Below are positions 17,507 through 26,359 of a stretch of DNA of 63,715 nt, piece after piece; the first letter of the stretch is position 1; the number at the start of each line of letters is the position of its first letter. The translations under genes and the position numbers were made by a program. This stretch comes from an uncultured Lachnospiraceae bacterium. Lineage in GTDB: Bacteria > Bacillota > Clostridia > Lachnospirales > Lachnospiraceae. The notes below the pieces were generated by a model that saw nothing but the letters and a program-made list of their open reading frames with translations, did not search any database and was not told where the DNA came from. Location: assembly GCA_947167155.1 (NCBI GenBank), contig CAMVHB010000007.1, positions 1-63,715 of the forward strand, written 5' to 3'.

Positions 17507-18598
17507 ATGTCAAAGGAAGAAAAGCCGGTATTTCACGGAAGTGATGTTGAAAAGATCGCAGAAAAATACGGACTCAACAAGGAAGAGATCACAAGCTTCT
17601 CAGCAAATGTAAATCCTCTCGGGATCTCTCCCCTCCTTCGGGAAAAATTTCGGGAAAATATAGACTGCATCCAAAGATACCCGGACAGGGAATATCGTAC
17701 CTTAAAGCTTGCCCTATCGGAATATCTGAACTGCCATACAAGTAATATCATGGTCGGAAACGGCACCACGGAGCTTATCTCTCTTTTCATAGGAATCGCT
17801 TCTCCGAGGCGTGCTATAATCGTCGGTCCTACCTATTCGGAATATGAGCGAAGTGTCAATATAGCGGGCGGAAAGACAAGCTATTTCCCTCTCCGCGAGG
17901 AGAACGGCTTCTCCCTGGATATGGACCTTCTTTGCGAAAGAATAACCTCGGACACCGACCTCATCATCATATGTACCCCGAACAATCCTACCGGAACTAC
18001 TGTGAAACGCTCCGATATGAGAAAGCTTCTTGATGTTGCAAAGGAACGCAGCTGCTACGTAATGGTGGATGAAACCTATATCGAGTTCTGCGATGACGAA
18101 AAAGAGCTCACCGCTATTCCTCTCGTGGAATCCCACAACAATATCGTGGTACTCAGGAGCACCAGCAAATTCTTTGCCTGCCCGGGTCTTCGTCTCGGCT
18201 ATGCGATAACCGCCGATGACGACACCCTGTCATCTGCAGGGAGAAAAAAGAATCCCTGGATGATACACACCCTTGCCGCTGAAAATGCCATGTATATGTT
18301 CTCTGATACAGAGTATATAAAAGAGACAAAGGAGCTCATCTCAACCGAAAGAGAGAGGCTTTACGAAAAATACAAAAATACGGACAGGTTCCTTCCGTTC
18401 AAACCGAAGGCGAATTTCATGCTTATGAAGATCAAAGAGGACGGTCTCAAAAGCTCCGACCTCTTTGAAAAAGCTATACACGAAAATATGATGATCAGAG
18501 ACTGTCAATCCTTCCCCTTCCTGGATGACAGCTTCATTCGGATATGTTTCATGAAAAAAGAGGATAATGACAGGCTGTTTGACTGCCTGACAGGCTAG
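17507..18598 (+). CDS. PLP-dependent aminotransferase, HisC/CobD family
   Basis: The 363-residue fold-type I PLP enzyme begins with HGSDVEKIAEKYG and FSANVNPLG, the form seen in CobD-like threonine-phosphate decarboxylases and close histidinol-phosphate aminotransferases. Other marks are NGTTELI, the CTPNNPTGT loop, the MVDETYIEF segment and the Schiff-base lysine in STSKFFACPGLRLGY. No cobalamin or histidine genes are nearby, so the substrate is unresolved between these two uses. The start has an AAGGAAGG site. Its stop codon TAG is the first three bases of the palindromic element at 18596-18759. Confidence 0.85.
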   Translation: MSKEEKPVFHGSDVEKIAEKYGLNKEEITSFSANVNPLGISPLLREKFRENIDCIQRYPDREYRTLKLALSEYLNCHTSNIMVGNGTTELISLFIGIASPRRAIIVGPTYSEYERSVNIAGGKTSYFPLREENGFSLDMDLLCERITSDTDLIIICTPNNPTGTTVKRSDMRKLLDVAKERSCYVMVDETYIEFCDDEKELTAIPLVESHNNIVVLRSTSKFFACPGLRLGYAITADDDTLSSAGRKKNPWMIHTLAAENAMYMFSDTEYIKETKELISTERERLYEKYKNTDRFLPFKPKANFMLMKIKEDGLKSSDLFEKAIHENMMIRDCQSFPFLDDSFIRICFMKKEDNDRLFDCLTG

Positions 18599-18759
18599 TG
18601 TGGCACTTTACAATTAGCTATACACTTTCTGCTTGCCAAAATTACTTGCTGCTGCGTTGTTTTCGGTCAGCGATGCCACCGCATCGCCTCCCTCAAACGT
18701 CTTGCATCAAGTAATTCTGCCTACGCACAAAGTATATGCAATTGTAAAATGACACACTA
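18596..18759. repeat. 164-bp near-palindromic element (MITE-like or extragenic palindrome)
   Basis: The left arm reads TAGTGTGGCACTTTACAATT inward and the right arm, reverse-complemented, reads TAGTGTGTCATTTTACAATT. The similarity continues through TATAC, CTTT-TGC and AATTACTTG in both arms to the centre. There GCGATGC (18670-18676) and GCATCGC (18681-18687) form a perfect hairpin with loop CACC. No open reading frame or T run is present. It sits between the convergent aminotransferase and nfnB genes. It could fold as one long hairpin and may be a mobile miniature element, a repeated extragenic palindrome or a two-way transcription stop. Confidence 0.75.
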
Positions 18760-18766
18760 AATCTGA

Positions 18767-20146
18767 TCACTTCTCAAAGTAATCCATGATCCCCTTCGCG
18801 GCCGCCTTTCCTGCACCCATGGCAAGGATTACGGTCGCTGCGCCAGTGACTGCGTCACCGCCTGCAAATACGCCATCCTTCGATGTCTTGCCAAATTCCT
18901 CTTCGGCCACGATACAGCCCCTTTTGTTTGTTTCAAGACCGTTTGTCGTTCTTGAGATGAGCGGATTCGGAGATGTTCCGAGAGCCATGATAACCGTATC
19001 GCATTCCATCTCAAATTCGGAGCCTTTGATCTCGACGGGGCTCCTCCTTCCAGAAGCATCGGGTTCTCCAAGCTCCATCCTTATCACACGGATACCGCAG
19101 ACTGAACCGTCTTCACCTGTGAGGATCTCAACGGGATTTGTAAGAAGATCAAACTTGACCCCCTCTTCTTTTGCATGATGAACCTCCTCTACTCTTGCAG
19201 GGAGCTCCTTCATCGAGCGGCGATATACAACTGTTACATCCGCTCCGAGACGAAGCGCTGTTCTCGCCGAATCCATGGCGACATTGCCTCCGCCAACGAC
19301 AACGACCTTCTTTCCGGGCTTGATCGGAGTATCCTTGTCAGCGTATGCCTTCATGAGATTTGATCTGGTCAGATACTCATTTGCCGAGAAAACACCATTT
19401 GCCTGCTCTCCGGGTATTCCCATGAAGCGCGGAAGGCCGGCACCTGAACCTATGAATACGGCTTCAAAGCCCTTCTTCTCCATGAGGTCATCTATGGTGA
19501 CGGAACGTCCCACAACGACATCTGTCTCTATCTTTACGCCGAGCTTCTTCACATTCTCGACCTCGACGGCTACAACCCTTTCTTTCGGAAGTCGAAATTC
19601 CGGGATGCCGTAAACAAGGACACCTCCTGCCTTGTGGAGCGCCTCAAATATCGTGACATCATATCCGTTTCTGGCAAGATCTCCTGCGCAGGTAAGCCCT
19701 GCGGGACCGGCTCCGATCACCGCAACCTTGTGCCCCTTCTTTTCTGCTGAGACCTTCGGTTCGATGCCGTTTTTCATCGCGAAGTCTGCTACGAAGCGTT
19801 CAAGCTTTCCGATAGCCACAGGCTCGCCTTTCACCCCGCGTACGCAAACACCTTCGCACTGTGTCTCCTGAGGGCAGACTCTCCCGCATACAGCGGGAAG
19901 GGCAGAAGAAAGAGATATTATCTCATAGGCCTTCTCAAAATCCCTGTTCTTTACTTCCTGTATGAACGCAGGTATGTTTATCGAGACGGGACAGCCGCTC
20001 ACACAACGGGGATTCTTGCAGTTCAAGCATCTTGAAGCCTCAGCAACTGCCTCATCCTCAGTATAACCAAGGCAGACCTCCTCAAAATTCTTTGCTCTTT
20101 CCTTCGGATCCTGTTCTGATATCGGTACCCTTTTCAACATGTCCAT
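18767..20146 (-). CDS. nfnB: NfnB: large subunit of NADH-dependent ferredoxin:NADP oxidoreductase (GltA-like)
   Basis: The 459-residue flavoprotein has an N-terminal cysteine-rich iron-sulfur region (SRCLNCKNPRCVSGCP and CGRVCPQETQCEGVC), an FAD-binding GAGPAGLTCAGDLA, and an NADPH-binding GGGNVAMDSARTALRLG. Proteins of this kind are often named glutamate synthase small chain. Pairing with the NfnA-like gene directly upstream, and the absence of a GltB large chain, favour NfnAB. That enzyme performs electron bifurcation between NADPH, NAD and ferredoxin and is common in fermenting Clostridia. It is the last gene of the long run and is followed at once by the palindromic element. Confidence 0.9.
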   Translation of the reverse strand: MDMLKRVPISEQDPKERAKNFEEVCLGYTEDEAVAEASRCLNCKNPRCVSGCPVSINIPAFIQEVKNRDFEKAYEIISLSSALPAVCGRVCPQETQCEGVCVRGVKGEPVAIGKLERFVADFAMKNGIEPKVSAEKKGHKVAVIGAGPAGLTCAGDLARNGYDVTIFEALHKAGGVLVYGIPEFRLPKERVVAVEVENVKKLGVKIETDVVVGRSVTIDDLMEKKGFEAVFIGSGAGLPRFMGIPGEQANGVFSANEYLTRSNLMKAYADKDTPIKPGKKVVVVGGGNVAMDSARTALRLGADVTVVYRRSMKELPARVEEVHHAKEEGVKFDLLTNPVEILTGEDGSVCGIRVIRMELGEPDASGRRSPVEIKGSEFEMECDTVIMALGTSPNPLISRTTNGLETNKRGCIVAEEEFGKTSKDGVFAGGDAVTGAATVILAMGAGKAAAKGIMDYFEK

Positions 20147-20176
20147 ATTATTTCACCTCTTCTTCAAAGACCTTTC

Positions 20177-21055
20177 TCAGCAGTTTTTGCAGCCGCCCTT
20201 ATGGGTCTCTCCTTCTTCAAACTCCAGCTTCTTTCTCCCCTCTTCGGTCTTGTAAAGGGCTACCCTCTTCATCGCAAGATCAAAGTCTACAAGATGTCCG
20301 TCAAACTCCGGTCCGTCAACGCAGGCGAACTTCACCTCATCTCCGACCAGAAGTCTGCATGCACCACACATTCCGGTTCCGTCGACCATTATCATATTCA
20401 TTGAAACTACTGTATGAATCGAAAGCTCTTTTGTAAGCTTGCAGACGAACTTCATCATTATCGTGGGACCTATGGCAACACAGTGGTCAAAGCGGATCCC
20501 TTCATCATAAAGGGCTTTCAGCTGATCCGTCCCCATACCGTGGAAGCCGTATGTCCCGTCATCGGTCGTCACATAAACATGTCCTGAAACACTCTCCATC
20601 TCTTCTATGAAGAAAAGAAGATCCTTTGTACGGCTGCCCATGATCACTGAGCAGTCAACACCATGCTCGTGGAGCCATTTGACCTGACAATAAACAGGGG
20701 CGATACCAAGCCCTCCCGCGACGAATACTATGTTTTTCTTCTTCGTCTCTTCAAGGTTTTCCAGAAGACAGATTTCTGAAGGATTTCCGAGAGGACCTAC
20801 AATATCGGTAAAGCAGTCGCCTTCATTCAGAAGCGCCATCTTCTCAGTGGAAGCTCCTATGGTCTGGATCACTATCGTGATCTCTTCCTTTTCCCTGTCA
20901 TAATCACAGATGGTCAAGGGTATCCTCTCTCCATCCTCTCCCGTACGGGCTATGATGAACTGCCCGGGAAGGCAGCGCTCTGTGACATTTTTTGCCTTCA
21001 CATCCATCAGGACGATCCTGTCGGCAAGGACCTTTTTCTTTACGATCTCAAACAT
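20177..21055 (-). CDS. nfnA: NfnA: small subunit of NADH-dependent ferredoxin:NADP oxidoreductase
   Basis: The 292-residue protein resembles dihydroorotate dehydrogenase electron-transfer subunits: an FAD domain with PLTICDYD, an NAD-binding VFVAGGLGIAPVYCQVK, and a [2Fe-2S] loop MCGACRLLVGDEVKFACVDG. The tail PEFDGHLVDFDLAMKR is characteristic of NfnA/SudB rather than PyrK. It ends with two extra cysteines (GGCKNC). It lies 30 bp before nfnB and 14 bp after the GTPase-YcgQ fusion gene. The enzyme links NADH, NADPH and ferredoxin pools in the cytoplasm. Confidence 0.9.
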   Translation of the reverse strand: MFEIVKKKVLADRIVLMDVKAKNVTERCLPGQFIIARTGEDGERIPLTICDYDREKEEITIVIQTIGASTEKMALLNEGDCFTDIVGPLGNPSEICLLENLEETKKKNIVFVAGGLGIAPVYCQVKWLHEHGVDCSVIMGSRTKDLLFFIEEMESVSGHVYVTTDDGTYGFHGMGTDQLKALYDEGIRFDHCVAIGPTIMMKFVCKLTKELSIHTVVSMNMIMVDGTGMCGACRLLVGDEVKFACVDGPEFDGHLVDFDLAMKRVALYKTEEGRKKLEFEEGETHKGGCKNC

Positions 21056-21069
21056 CTTTCTTTCCTCAC

Positions 21070-22029
21070 TTAAGTAAAATAAACAAGTTCATCTGCAGGC
21101 TTTTCGGCATCTTTTATCTCGACCGGATAAAGCACCGGTCCCTTCCCTCGGTATTCCTGGGCGAATTCGTTTCTCACCTTGCAGGTAAGGTCGAGCCAGG
21201 ATCTGTGCTCTATATTTGCAGCACCCGGATACTTGCATTTCATTCCCAGGAACTGTATGTCAGCAGCGCAGCAGGTCATCGCGAATCTTCCGGGCACGAA
21301 GGTTCCGGGCTTGAGACGACCTTTCCCGTCTTTGGGATTGTAGACAAGGGCAAGAAAATGAACCTTTTTGCCGTCATATTTTTTAGGATTGTCCATGCAG
21401 TCCGTGAACCAGAGAGCATAATCAGCGTCGCTTATCTCTATGGTCTCCGCATCAAGGTCAAAGGGAAGCTCCTCCGGCGTGTCATCAACCGACCCGTCAT
21501 TCCTTATATAGACTATCTGGGCGGAGCGGTTCACAGTCTTCACGTTCGCCCGAAACTTTGATTTCTTCACATCGGGCGGGCAGCGGTTGAACATTATCAC
21601 ATCAGCCTTTATGAGCTGTTCCGACATCATCGTCCTCATATTGAGCATATAGTTTTCAAATGTAGTAGCATCCACAGTACAGAGAGACTGCACGATGGTC
21701 CACTCCTTCGGTCCCTCCAGTTCATAGATGGGAGCAACCTCCCAAGTACCGTTGTATTCTATAAATACAGCGCCGGGATCATATTTTTCCGTAAGTTCTG
21801 TAAGATAAGCCTCGTTTAGATCCTTCTGATCTTCTATCTCTATCAGCGTTCCGCCTATCTTTTTCAGTTCTTCCTCATCATATTCCTCTTCGCCGTCCTC
21901 ACAGACTATGAGGAGAAATCTGTCGAGGTCATCTGCAAAACCGTTCTCAAACAGCGTCTCCTTCACAAGAGTAGTCTTACCGCTGTCCATAAAGCCGAAG
22001 AATAGATATACAGGTATGTCCTTATTCAT
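21070..22029 (-). CDS. CobW-type GTPase fused to a YcgQ-like (DUF1980/TIGR03943) domain
   Basis: The 319-residue protein starts with a G3E-type GTPase: Walker A FGFMDSGKTTLVKE, an acidic switch region and VFIEYNG in place of the usual switch II. The G4 motif, normally NKxD, reads FNRCPP, so the guanine-specific residues are altered. The last 100 residues contain GRFAMTCCAAD and end GPVLYPVEIKDAEKP, which match the C-terminal domain of YcgQ-family proteins, usually partners of a DUF318 permease. The fusion suggests metal or metal-cofactor handling; this is inference. It lies between the His-rich CobW gene and nfnA, with gaps of about 15 bp. Confidence 0.8.
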   Translation of the reverse strand: MNKDIPVYLFFGFMDSGKTTLVKETLFENGFADDLDRFLLIVCEDGEEEYDEEELKKIGGTLIEIEDQKDLNEAYLTELTEKYDPGAVFIEYNGTWEVAPIYELEGPKEWTIVQSLCTVDATTFENYMLNMRTMMSEQLIKADVIMFNRCPPDVKKSKFRANVKTVNRSAQIVYIRNDGSVDDTPEELPFDLDAETIEISDADYALWFTDCMDNPKKYDGKKVHFLALVYNPKDGKGRLKPGTFVPGRFAMTCCAADIQFLGMKCKYPGAANIEHRSWLDLTCKVRNEFAQEYRGKGPVLYPVEIKDAEKPADELVYFT

Positions 22030-22044
22030 AATTATTCATGGATA

Positions 22045-23202
22045 TCAAAGCCCAAAGAGCGAGGGTATCCTGTCCTCCTTCAAATCAACGCCTATCACAA
22101 CAAGGCGTCCCGTGAAATCGGGAGCGCCCTCCCTGATCTCATAATCCCCGTCCACAAGATCAAAGTAAAGCCACTTATCCTCAGGCGTCTTCACTATGCC
22201 CTTGGAGCGGATGACTTCACCATACTCACTCGATTCCGCGAATGTCTTCATCGCGTTTTCAATTTTCTCCCTCGTGATGGTTTTGGGCGTCTCGATCCCC
22301 CAGGTATCAAAGACCTCATCCGCGTGATGATGGTGATGGTGATGTTCGTGCTCATCATGGTCATCATGGTCGTGATGATGATGTTCATGTTCATCATCAA
22401 GATCATGGTGGTGATGCTCATGTTCATCATGTTCGTCGTGGTGATGATGGTGCTCATGATCATGATCGTGTTCATCATCTTCTTCATCATGTCCGTGATG
22501 ATGGTGATGATGTTCATGCTCATCATGGTCATGATGATGCTCATGTTCGTGCTCGCGCTCCTCTTCCTCATGGCTTGCCATGGAAAGAGCCTTTGCCTCG
22601 AGATTGTCAAGACCTTCTATCACATCTTTGATCTTTTCTCCTGAAAGCTCTTTCCAGGGAGTTGTGATGATGTGAGCCTTGGGATTCATCTCCTTTATCG
22701 CATCCGTAACAGCTGAAAGCTCATCCTCTCCTATCTCATCGCTTCTTGAAAGGATAACTGCCGTTGCATGGACGATCTGATCCTTGAAGAATTCCCCGAA
22801 AGCCTTCATCTGCTTCCTTGCCTTCTTTGCATTAACTATAGTAGCCATGCCGCAAAGAGAAAGTCCGATCTCCTCCTCGAGCCTTATAACGGAAGCAGCA
22901 ACATCGGAAAGCTTCCCGACTCCCGAGGGCTCGATCAGTATACGGTCGGGAGAAAATTTTGACATTACCTCTCTTAAGTTCTTGTCAAAATCCCCTACGA
23001 GGGTGCAGCAGATGCAGCCTGAGTTAAGCTCCGTGATCTCTATCCCGGAATCCTTCAGAAAGCCTGAATCGACTCCGACCTCACCGAACTCATTCTCGAT
23101 CAGCACACATTTCTCGCCCTTAAATGACTCCTCCAAAAGCTTTTTGATGAGCGTCGTCTTTCCGGCGCCAAGAAAGCCGGAAAAAATATCTACTTTTGTC
23201 AT
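22045..23202 (-). CDS. CobW/ZNG-type GTPase with long histidine-rich segment
   Basis: The 385-residue G3E GTPase has Walker A SGFLGAGKTTLIKK, the metal-binding GCICC (cysteines 63, 65, 66) and switch II ILIEPSGVGK. Residues 211-293 are a His/Asp/Glu run with about 44 histidines, followed by a short CobW C-terminal domain. Such proteins are metallochaperones or metal stores, for zinc in ZNG/YeiR types and nickel in HypB types. No hydrogenase or urease genes are near, so zinc is more likely. G4 is SRSD instead of NKxD. It is followed within 15 bp by a second, fused GTPase. Confidence 0.9.
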   Translation of the reverse strand: MTKVDIFSGFLGAGKTTLIKKLLEESFKGEKCVLIENEFGEVGVDSGFLKDSGIEITELNSGCICCTLVGDFDKNLREVMSKFSPDRILIEPSGVGKLSDVAASVIRLEEEIGLSLCGMATIVNAKKARKQMKAFGEFFKDQIVHATAVILSRSDEIGEDELSAVTDAIKEMNPKAHIITTPWKELSGEKIKDVIEGLDNLEAKALSMASHEEEEREHEHEHHHDHDEHEHHHHHHGHDEEDDEHDHDHEHHHHHDEHDEHEHHHHDLDDEHEHHHHDHDDHDEHEHHHHHHHADEVFDTWGIETPKTITREKIENAMKTFAESSEYGEVIRSKGIVKTPEDKWLYFDLVDGDYEIREGAPDFTGRLVVIGVDLKEDRIPSLFGL

Positions 23203-23240
23203 TTTTGTCTCCTTCCAAAAAATATAAAGTCCGGGGCATC

Positions 23241-25010
23241 CTACATACGTTCAGGTGCCTCAAATCCGAGCAATCCTATGCTCCTTTCAAGTACACGTTT
23301 CGTCAAAACGCAAAGCGCTATATAGCCCTTTTTCTCTTCCTCATCCTCACATGAAAGAATCTTTGTTTCATGGTAGAAATGATTGAATTCATTGCAAAGA
23401 TTATAGATATAAGCGCAGATCACATTCGGAGATGCAGATGAGGCCGCCTTTTCAACCTCCGCTGAAAAGCCTGACAGCGAGAGCAAAAGCGCCCTTTCTG
23501 TTCCCGCCTTGCTTATCGATGGAGAAGAGTTTTCTATATTTCCCCCTGCCTCTTCATATTTCCGGATGATCGACTTTATCCGAACGACAGTATAAAGGAT
23601 GTAGGGACCGGTGTCGCCCTCAGAGGATGTGAACCTGTCCATGTCGAAGATATAATCCTTTGCCGGCTGGTTTTTGAGATCCCCGTATTTCACCGCTGAG
23701 AGAGAAACAATGTCGGAAACCTTGTCAGCCTCATCGCTCGATAAAGACTCGTTCTCCATTATCTTTTCATGCATCTTTTCCTTGATGTCGTCAAGGAGCC
23801 TCTCAAGCCTCATCACGCCGCCATCCCTTGTCTTTAAGGCATGACCGTCAGTACCGTTTACTGTTCCAAAGCCGATAAATGTAAGCTCTGTTTCATCAGG
23901 CACTATCCCCGCCATCCTCGCGCAGCGGAAGACCTGTATGAAGTGAAGCTCCTGCCGCTTGTCCACCACATACATGATCTCGTCAGGGTGATAGTCGTTT
24001 ACACGCCATATGAGGGTTGCCAGATCCGTAGTATCATAAAGCGCCGCCCCGTCTGACTTCAATATCATGCAGGGCGGTATCTCCTTTTTATCATCATCCC
24101 GTTTTACATCAACGACAAGGGCTCCGTCGCTTTCATGGGCAAGTCCCTTATCCTTCAGCATCTTCACCATACCAGGAATATAGGGTTCAGCGTCCGCTTC
24201 TCCCTTCCAAAGATCAAATTGTACCTTCAGCCTCTCATAATTTCTTTTGAGATCGGAAACCGAGACCTTCATTATCCATGAAAGAAGCTCCCTGTAGCCT
24301 CGCCTGCCCTGCTGCATCTCGTATGTGGCATCAGAAGCCTTCTTCGCAAAGACAGGATCTTCTTTTGACCTTTTTGAAGCAAAGGGATAAATCTCTTCGA
24401 GTTCTGAAATGGTAAATGGCGGATCGACAGGATAATCGCCTGAAAAATCAGGATCAAAGTAAGGAAGCGACGGCTTTCTTTCCGAAAGTTCAGCTATGAT
24501 AAGCCCCATCTGAAGCCCGAAATCTCCGAGATGGATGTCTGCTGTCACATCATGGCCTATGAATCTCAATATCCGCTTTAAGCTCTCGCCTATCACAGCA
24601 CTTCTTAAATGCCCGACATGAAGGGGCTTTGCGACATTCGGTCCACCGTAATCCATTATTATCTTTTTGGGATCCTGCGTCCTTGAAACGCCCAGCCGCT
24701 CTTCATCCTCATACATATCTTTGATGTATGAAAGGAGGAAGTCGTTTGAAACATTGAAGTTTACAAAACCGGGACGCACGGCACTTACACAGGAAAAGGC
24801 GGGCTCCTTTGAAAGCCCCTCCGCTATACTTTCCGCGATCTCCATCGGATTTTTTTTGTATTTTTTCGCCGCAGAAAGAGCCCCATTGGTCTGGAATTCA
24901 CAAAGCTCAGGTCTGTCTGAAAGCTTTACCCTTCCGTATGAAGCCTCTATTCCTGCATTTTCAAAAGCAGATCCTGCCAATTCTGACAGAAGGTCAAGAA
25001 ACCTTTGCAT
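23241..25010 (-). CDS. argS: arginyl-tRNA synthetase
   Basis: The 589-residue class I synthetase has the N-terminal tRNA-binding (Add1) domain and the HIGH motif as GPNVAKPLHVGHLRS. The sequence FVMDKRQELHFIQVFR-like core and the C-terminal anticodon-binding DALR domain are also visible (the core reads YVVDKRQELHFIQVF). I chose ATG 25010 (MQRFLDLLSELAG), which has AAAGGA six bases upstream; an in-frame start at 25073 would overlap glmM by 50 bp. It follows glmM by 11 bp and precedes the His-rich GTPase by 38 bp. Confidence 0.96.
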   Translation of the reverse strand: MQRFLDLLSELAGSAFENAGIEASYGRVKLSDRPELCEFQTNGALSAAKKYKKNPMEIAESIAEGLSKEPAFSCVSAVRPGFVNFNVSNDFLLSYIKDMYEDEERLGVSRTQDPKKIIMDYGGPNVAKPLHVGHLRSAVIGESLKRILRFIGHDVTADIHLGDFGLQMGLIIAELSERKPSLPYFDPDFSGDYPVDPPFTISELEEIYPFASKRSKEDPVFAKKASDATYEMQQGRRGYRELLSWIMKVSVSDLKRNYERLKVQFDLWKGEADAEPYIPGMVKMLKDKGLAHESDGALVVDVKRDDDKKEIPPCMILKSDGAALYDTTDLATLIWRVNDYHPDEIMYVVDKRQELHFIQVFRCARMAGIVPDETELTFIGFGTVNGTDGHALKTRDGGVMRLERLLDDIKEKMHEKIMENESLSSDEADKVSDIVSLSAVKYGDLKNQPAKDYIFDMDRFTSSEGDTGPYILYTVVRIKSIIRKYEEAGGNIENSSPSISKAGTERALLLSLSGFSAEVEKAASSASPNVICAYIYNLCNEFNHFYHETKILSCEDEEEKKGYIALCVLTKRVLERSIGLLGFEAPERM

Positions 25011-25021
25011 TTTTGTCCTTT

Positions 25022-26353
25022 CTATATCACCTTGTCGATCGCGTCTGTAACCTCTCTTACATAGCGCTCGCACAGTTCATCCGTCTCAGCTTCGACCATT
25101 ACCCGGATCAGCGGTTCTGTCCCGCTCTTTCGAAGAAGGAGCCTTCCTTCCTTTCCAAGAGCCTTTGTTACTTTGTCGGCAACCTCTTTTACCAGAGGGT
25201 CATTTAATACAGCATCCTGATCAGCTACCCTGACATTTGAAAGAAGCTGAGGGAACTTTGTCATCCCGCTTGAAAGCTCAGAAAGATCTGTCTTTTCCTC
25301 GAGGATCACTTCCATCAGCATCAGAGCCGTGAGGATACCGTCACCGGTATTGGCATATTTTGAAAAGATAATATGTCCTGACTGCTCCCCGCCCAGGCAG
25401 TAGCCCTTTTCTGTCATGTCCTCGTTCACATATCTGTCGCCAACGGTCGTGACATCATATTCGATCCCGTTCCTGTCAAGTGCCTTGAATAGTCCGAGAT
25501 TTGACATCACTGTGACGACCACATGGTTTCCGTCAAGCTTTCCGTGCTTTTTCAGATAGCGCCCACAGATATATACAATATGATCACCATCTACGATATT
25601 TCCGTTCCTGTCAACAGCAAGGCACCTGTCTGCATCCCCGTCAAAGGCGAAGCCGCAGTCGAGCTCGTTCTCTGTCACAAGTTTCTTCAGCCGCTCTATA
25701 TGAGTAGAGCCAACATTATCATTGATATTGAGACCGTTCGGCTCCGCTCCTATCACATAGGTCTTTGCGCCCAGAGAATCAAAAACATTTTTTGCGATTG
25801 AAAAGGCGCTCCCGTTTGCGCTGTCAAGCCCTATTCTCATATTCGAGTAGGATCTGGTCGCAAGAGATATGAGATAGCCTATATATCTGTTCCTTCCTAT
25901 GGCATGATCTGAAGCAGTTCCGATATCCTCTCCTGTTTTGAACGGAAGGTCATCCCCGGGAGTATCGATATACTCTTCTATCTTTTCAAGAAGGCTGTCG
26001 CCCATCTTCCTGCCGTCTGAGTCAAGGAGCTTGATGCCGTTGTCATAATAGGGATTGTGGGACGCGGATATCATAACGCCGCAGTCAAATCCCTCGGTCC
26101 TTGCGACATAAGACACTGAAGGGGTGGTCGTGACATGGAGAAGAAAAGCGTCGCTTCCCGAAGCCGTGATCCCGGCAACGAGCGCATATTCCAGTGTGTA
26201 ACTCGATCTTCTCGTGTCCTTTCCGATCACTATCCTTCCCCGGTGTCCCTTTGAAAAATGAAACCCGAGATAACGACCGATCTTGTATGCGTGAAAGCTT
26301 GTAAGGATATTTCCGGCCTCACCTCTGAAGCCGTCAGTACCAAAATACTTCAT
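25022..26353 (-). CDS. glmM: phosphoglucosamine mutase
   Basis: At 443 residues this is full length. The start MKYFGTDGFRGEAG and the active serine loop VMISASHNPYYDNGIK are diagnostic, as are the metal-binding FDGDADRCL and the sugar-binding GEQSGHI. The enzyme converts glucosamine-6-phosphate to glucosamine-1-phosphate for peptidoglycan precursors, in the cytoplasm. It is activated by phosphorylation of the loop serine in known homologues. It lies between DUF2225 and argS in the long minus-strand run, with gaps of 6 and 11 bp. Confidence 0.97.
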   Translation of the reverse strand: MKYFGTDGFRGEAGNILTSFHAYKIGRYLGFHFSKGHRGRIVIGKDTRRSSYTLEYALVAGITASGSDAFLLHVTTTPSVSYVARTEGFDCGVMISASHNPYYDNGIKLLDSDGRKMGDSLLEKIEEYIDTPGDDLPFKTGEDIGTASDHAIGRNRYIGYLISLATRSYSNMRIGLDSANGSAFSIAKNVFDSLGAKTYVIGAEPNGLNINDNVGSTHIERLKKLVTENELDCGFAFDGDADRCLAVDRNGNIVDGDHIVYICGRYLKKHGKLDGNHVVVTVMSNLGLFKALDRNGIEYDVTTVGDRYVNEDMTEKGYCLGGEQSGHIIFSKYANTGDGILTALMLMEVILEEKTDLSELSSGMTKFPQLLSNVRVADQDAVLNDPLVKEVADKVTKALGKEGRLLLRKSGTEPLIRVMVEAETDELCERYVREVTDAIDKVI

Positions 26354-26359
26354 TGTTCA

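Noticed and set aside
18596-18759. The palindrome as an intrinsic terminator or a small gene
   Set aside because: There is no T run after the stem on either strand and no usable open frame, so it is listed as a repeat element instead.
22320-22560. Short repeats that could look like a CRISPR or tandem-repeat array
   Set aside because: The periodicity comes from CAT/CAC and GAT/GAA codons inside the coding frame; there are no regular repeats and spacers.
22324-22644. Methionine/valine-rich frames opposite the His-rich GTPase
   Set aside because: They are the antisense and shifted readings of the His/Asp codon repeats and have no ribosome site or family likeness.
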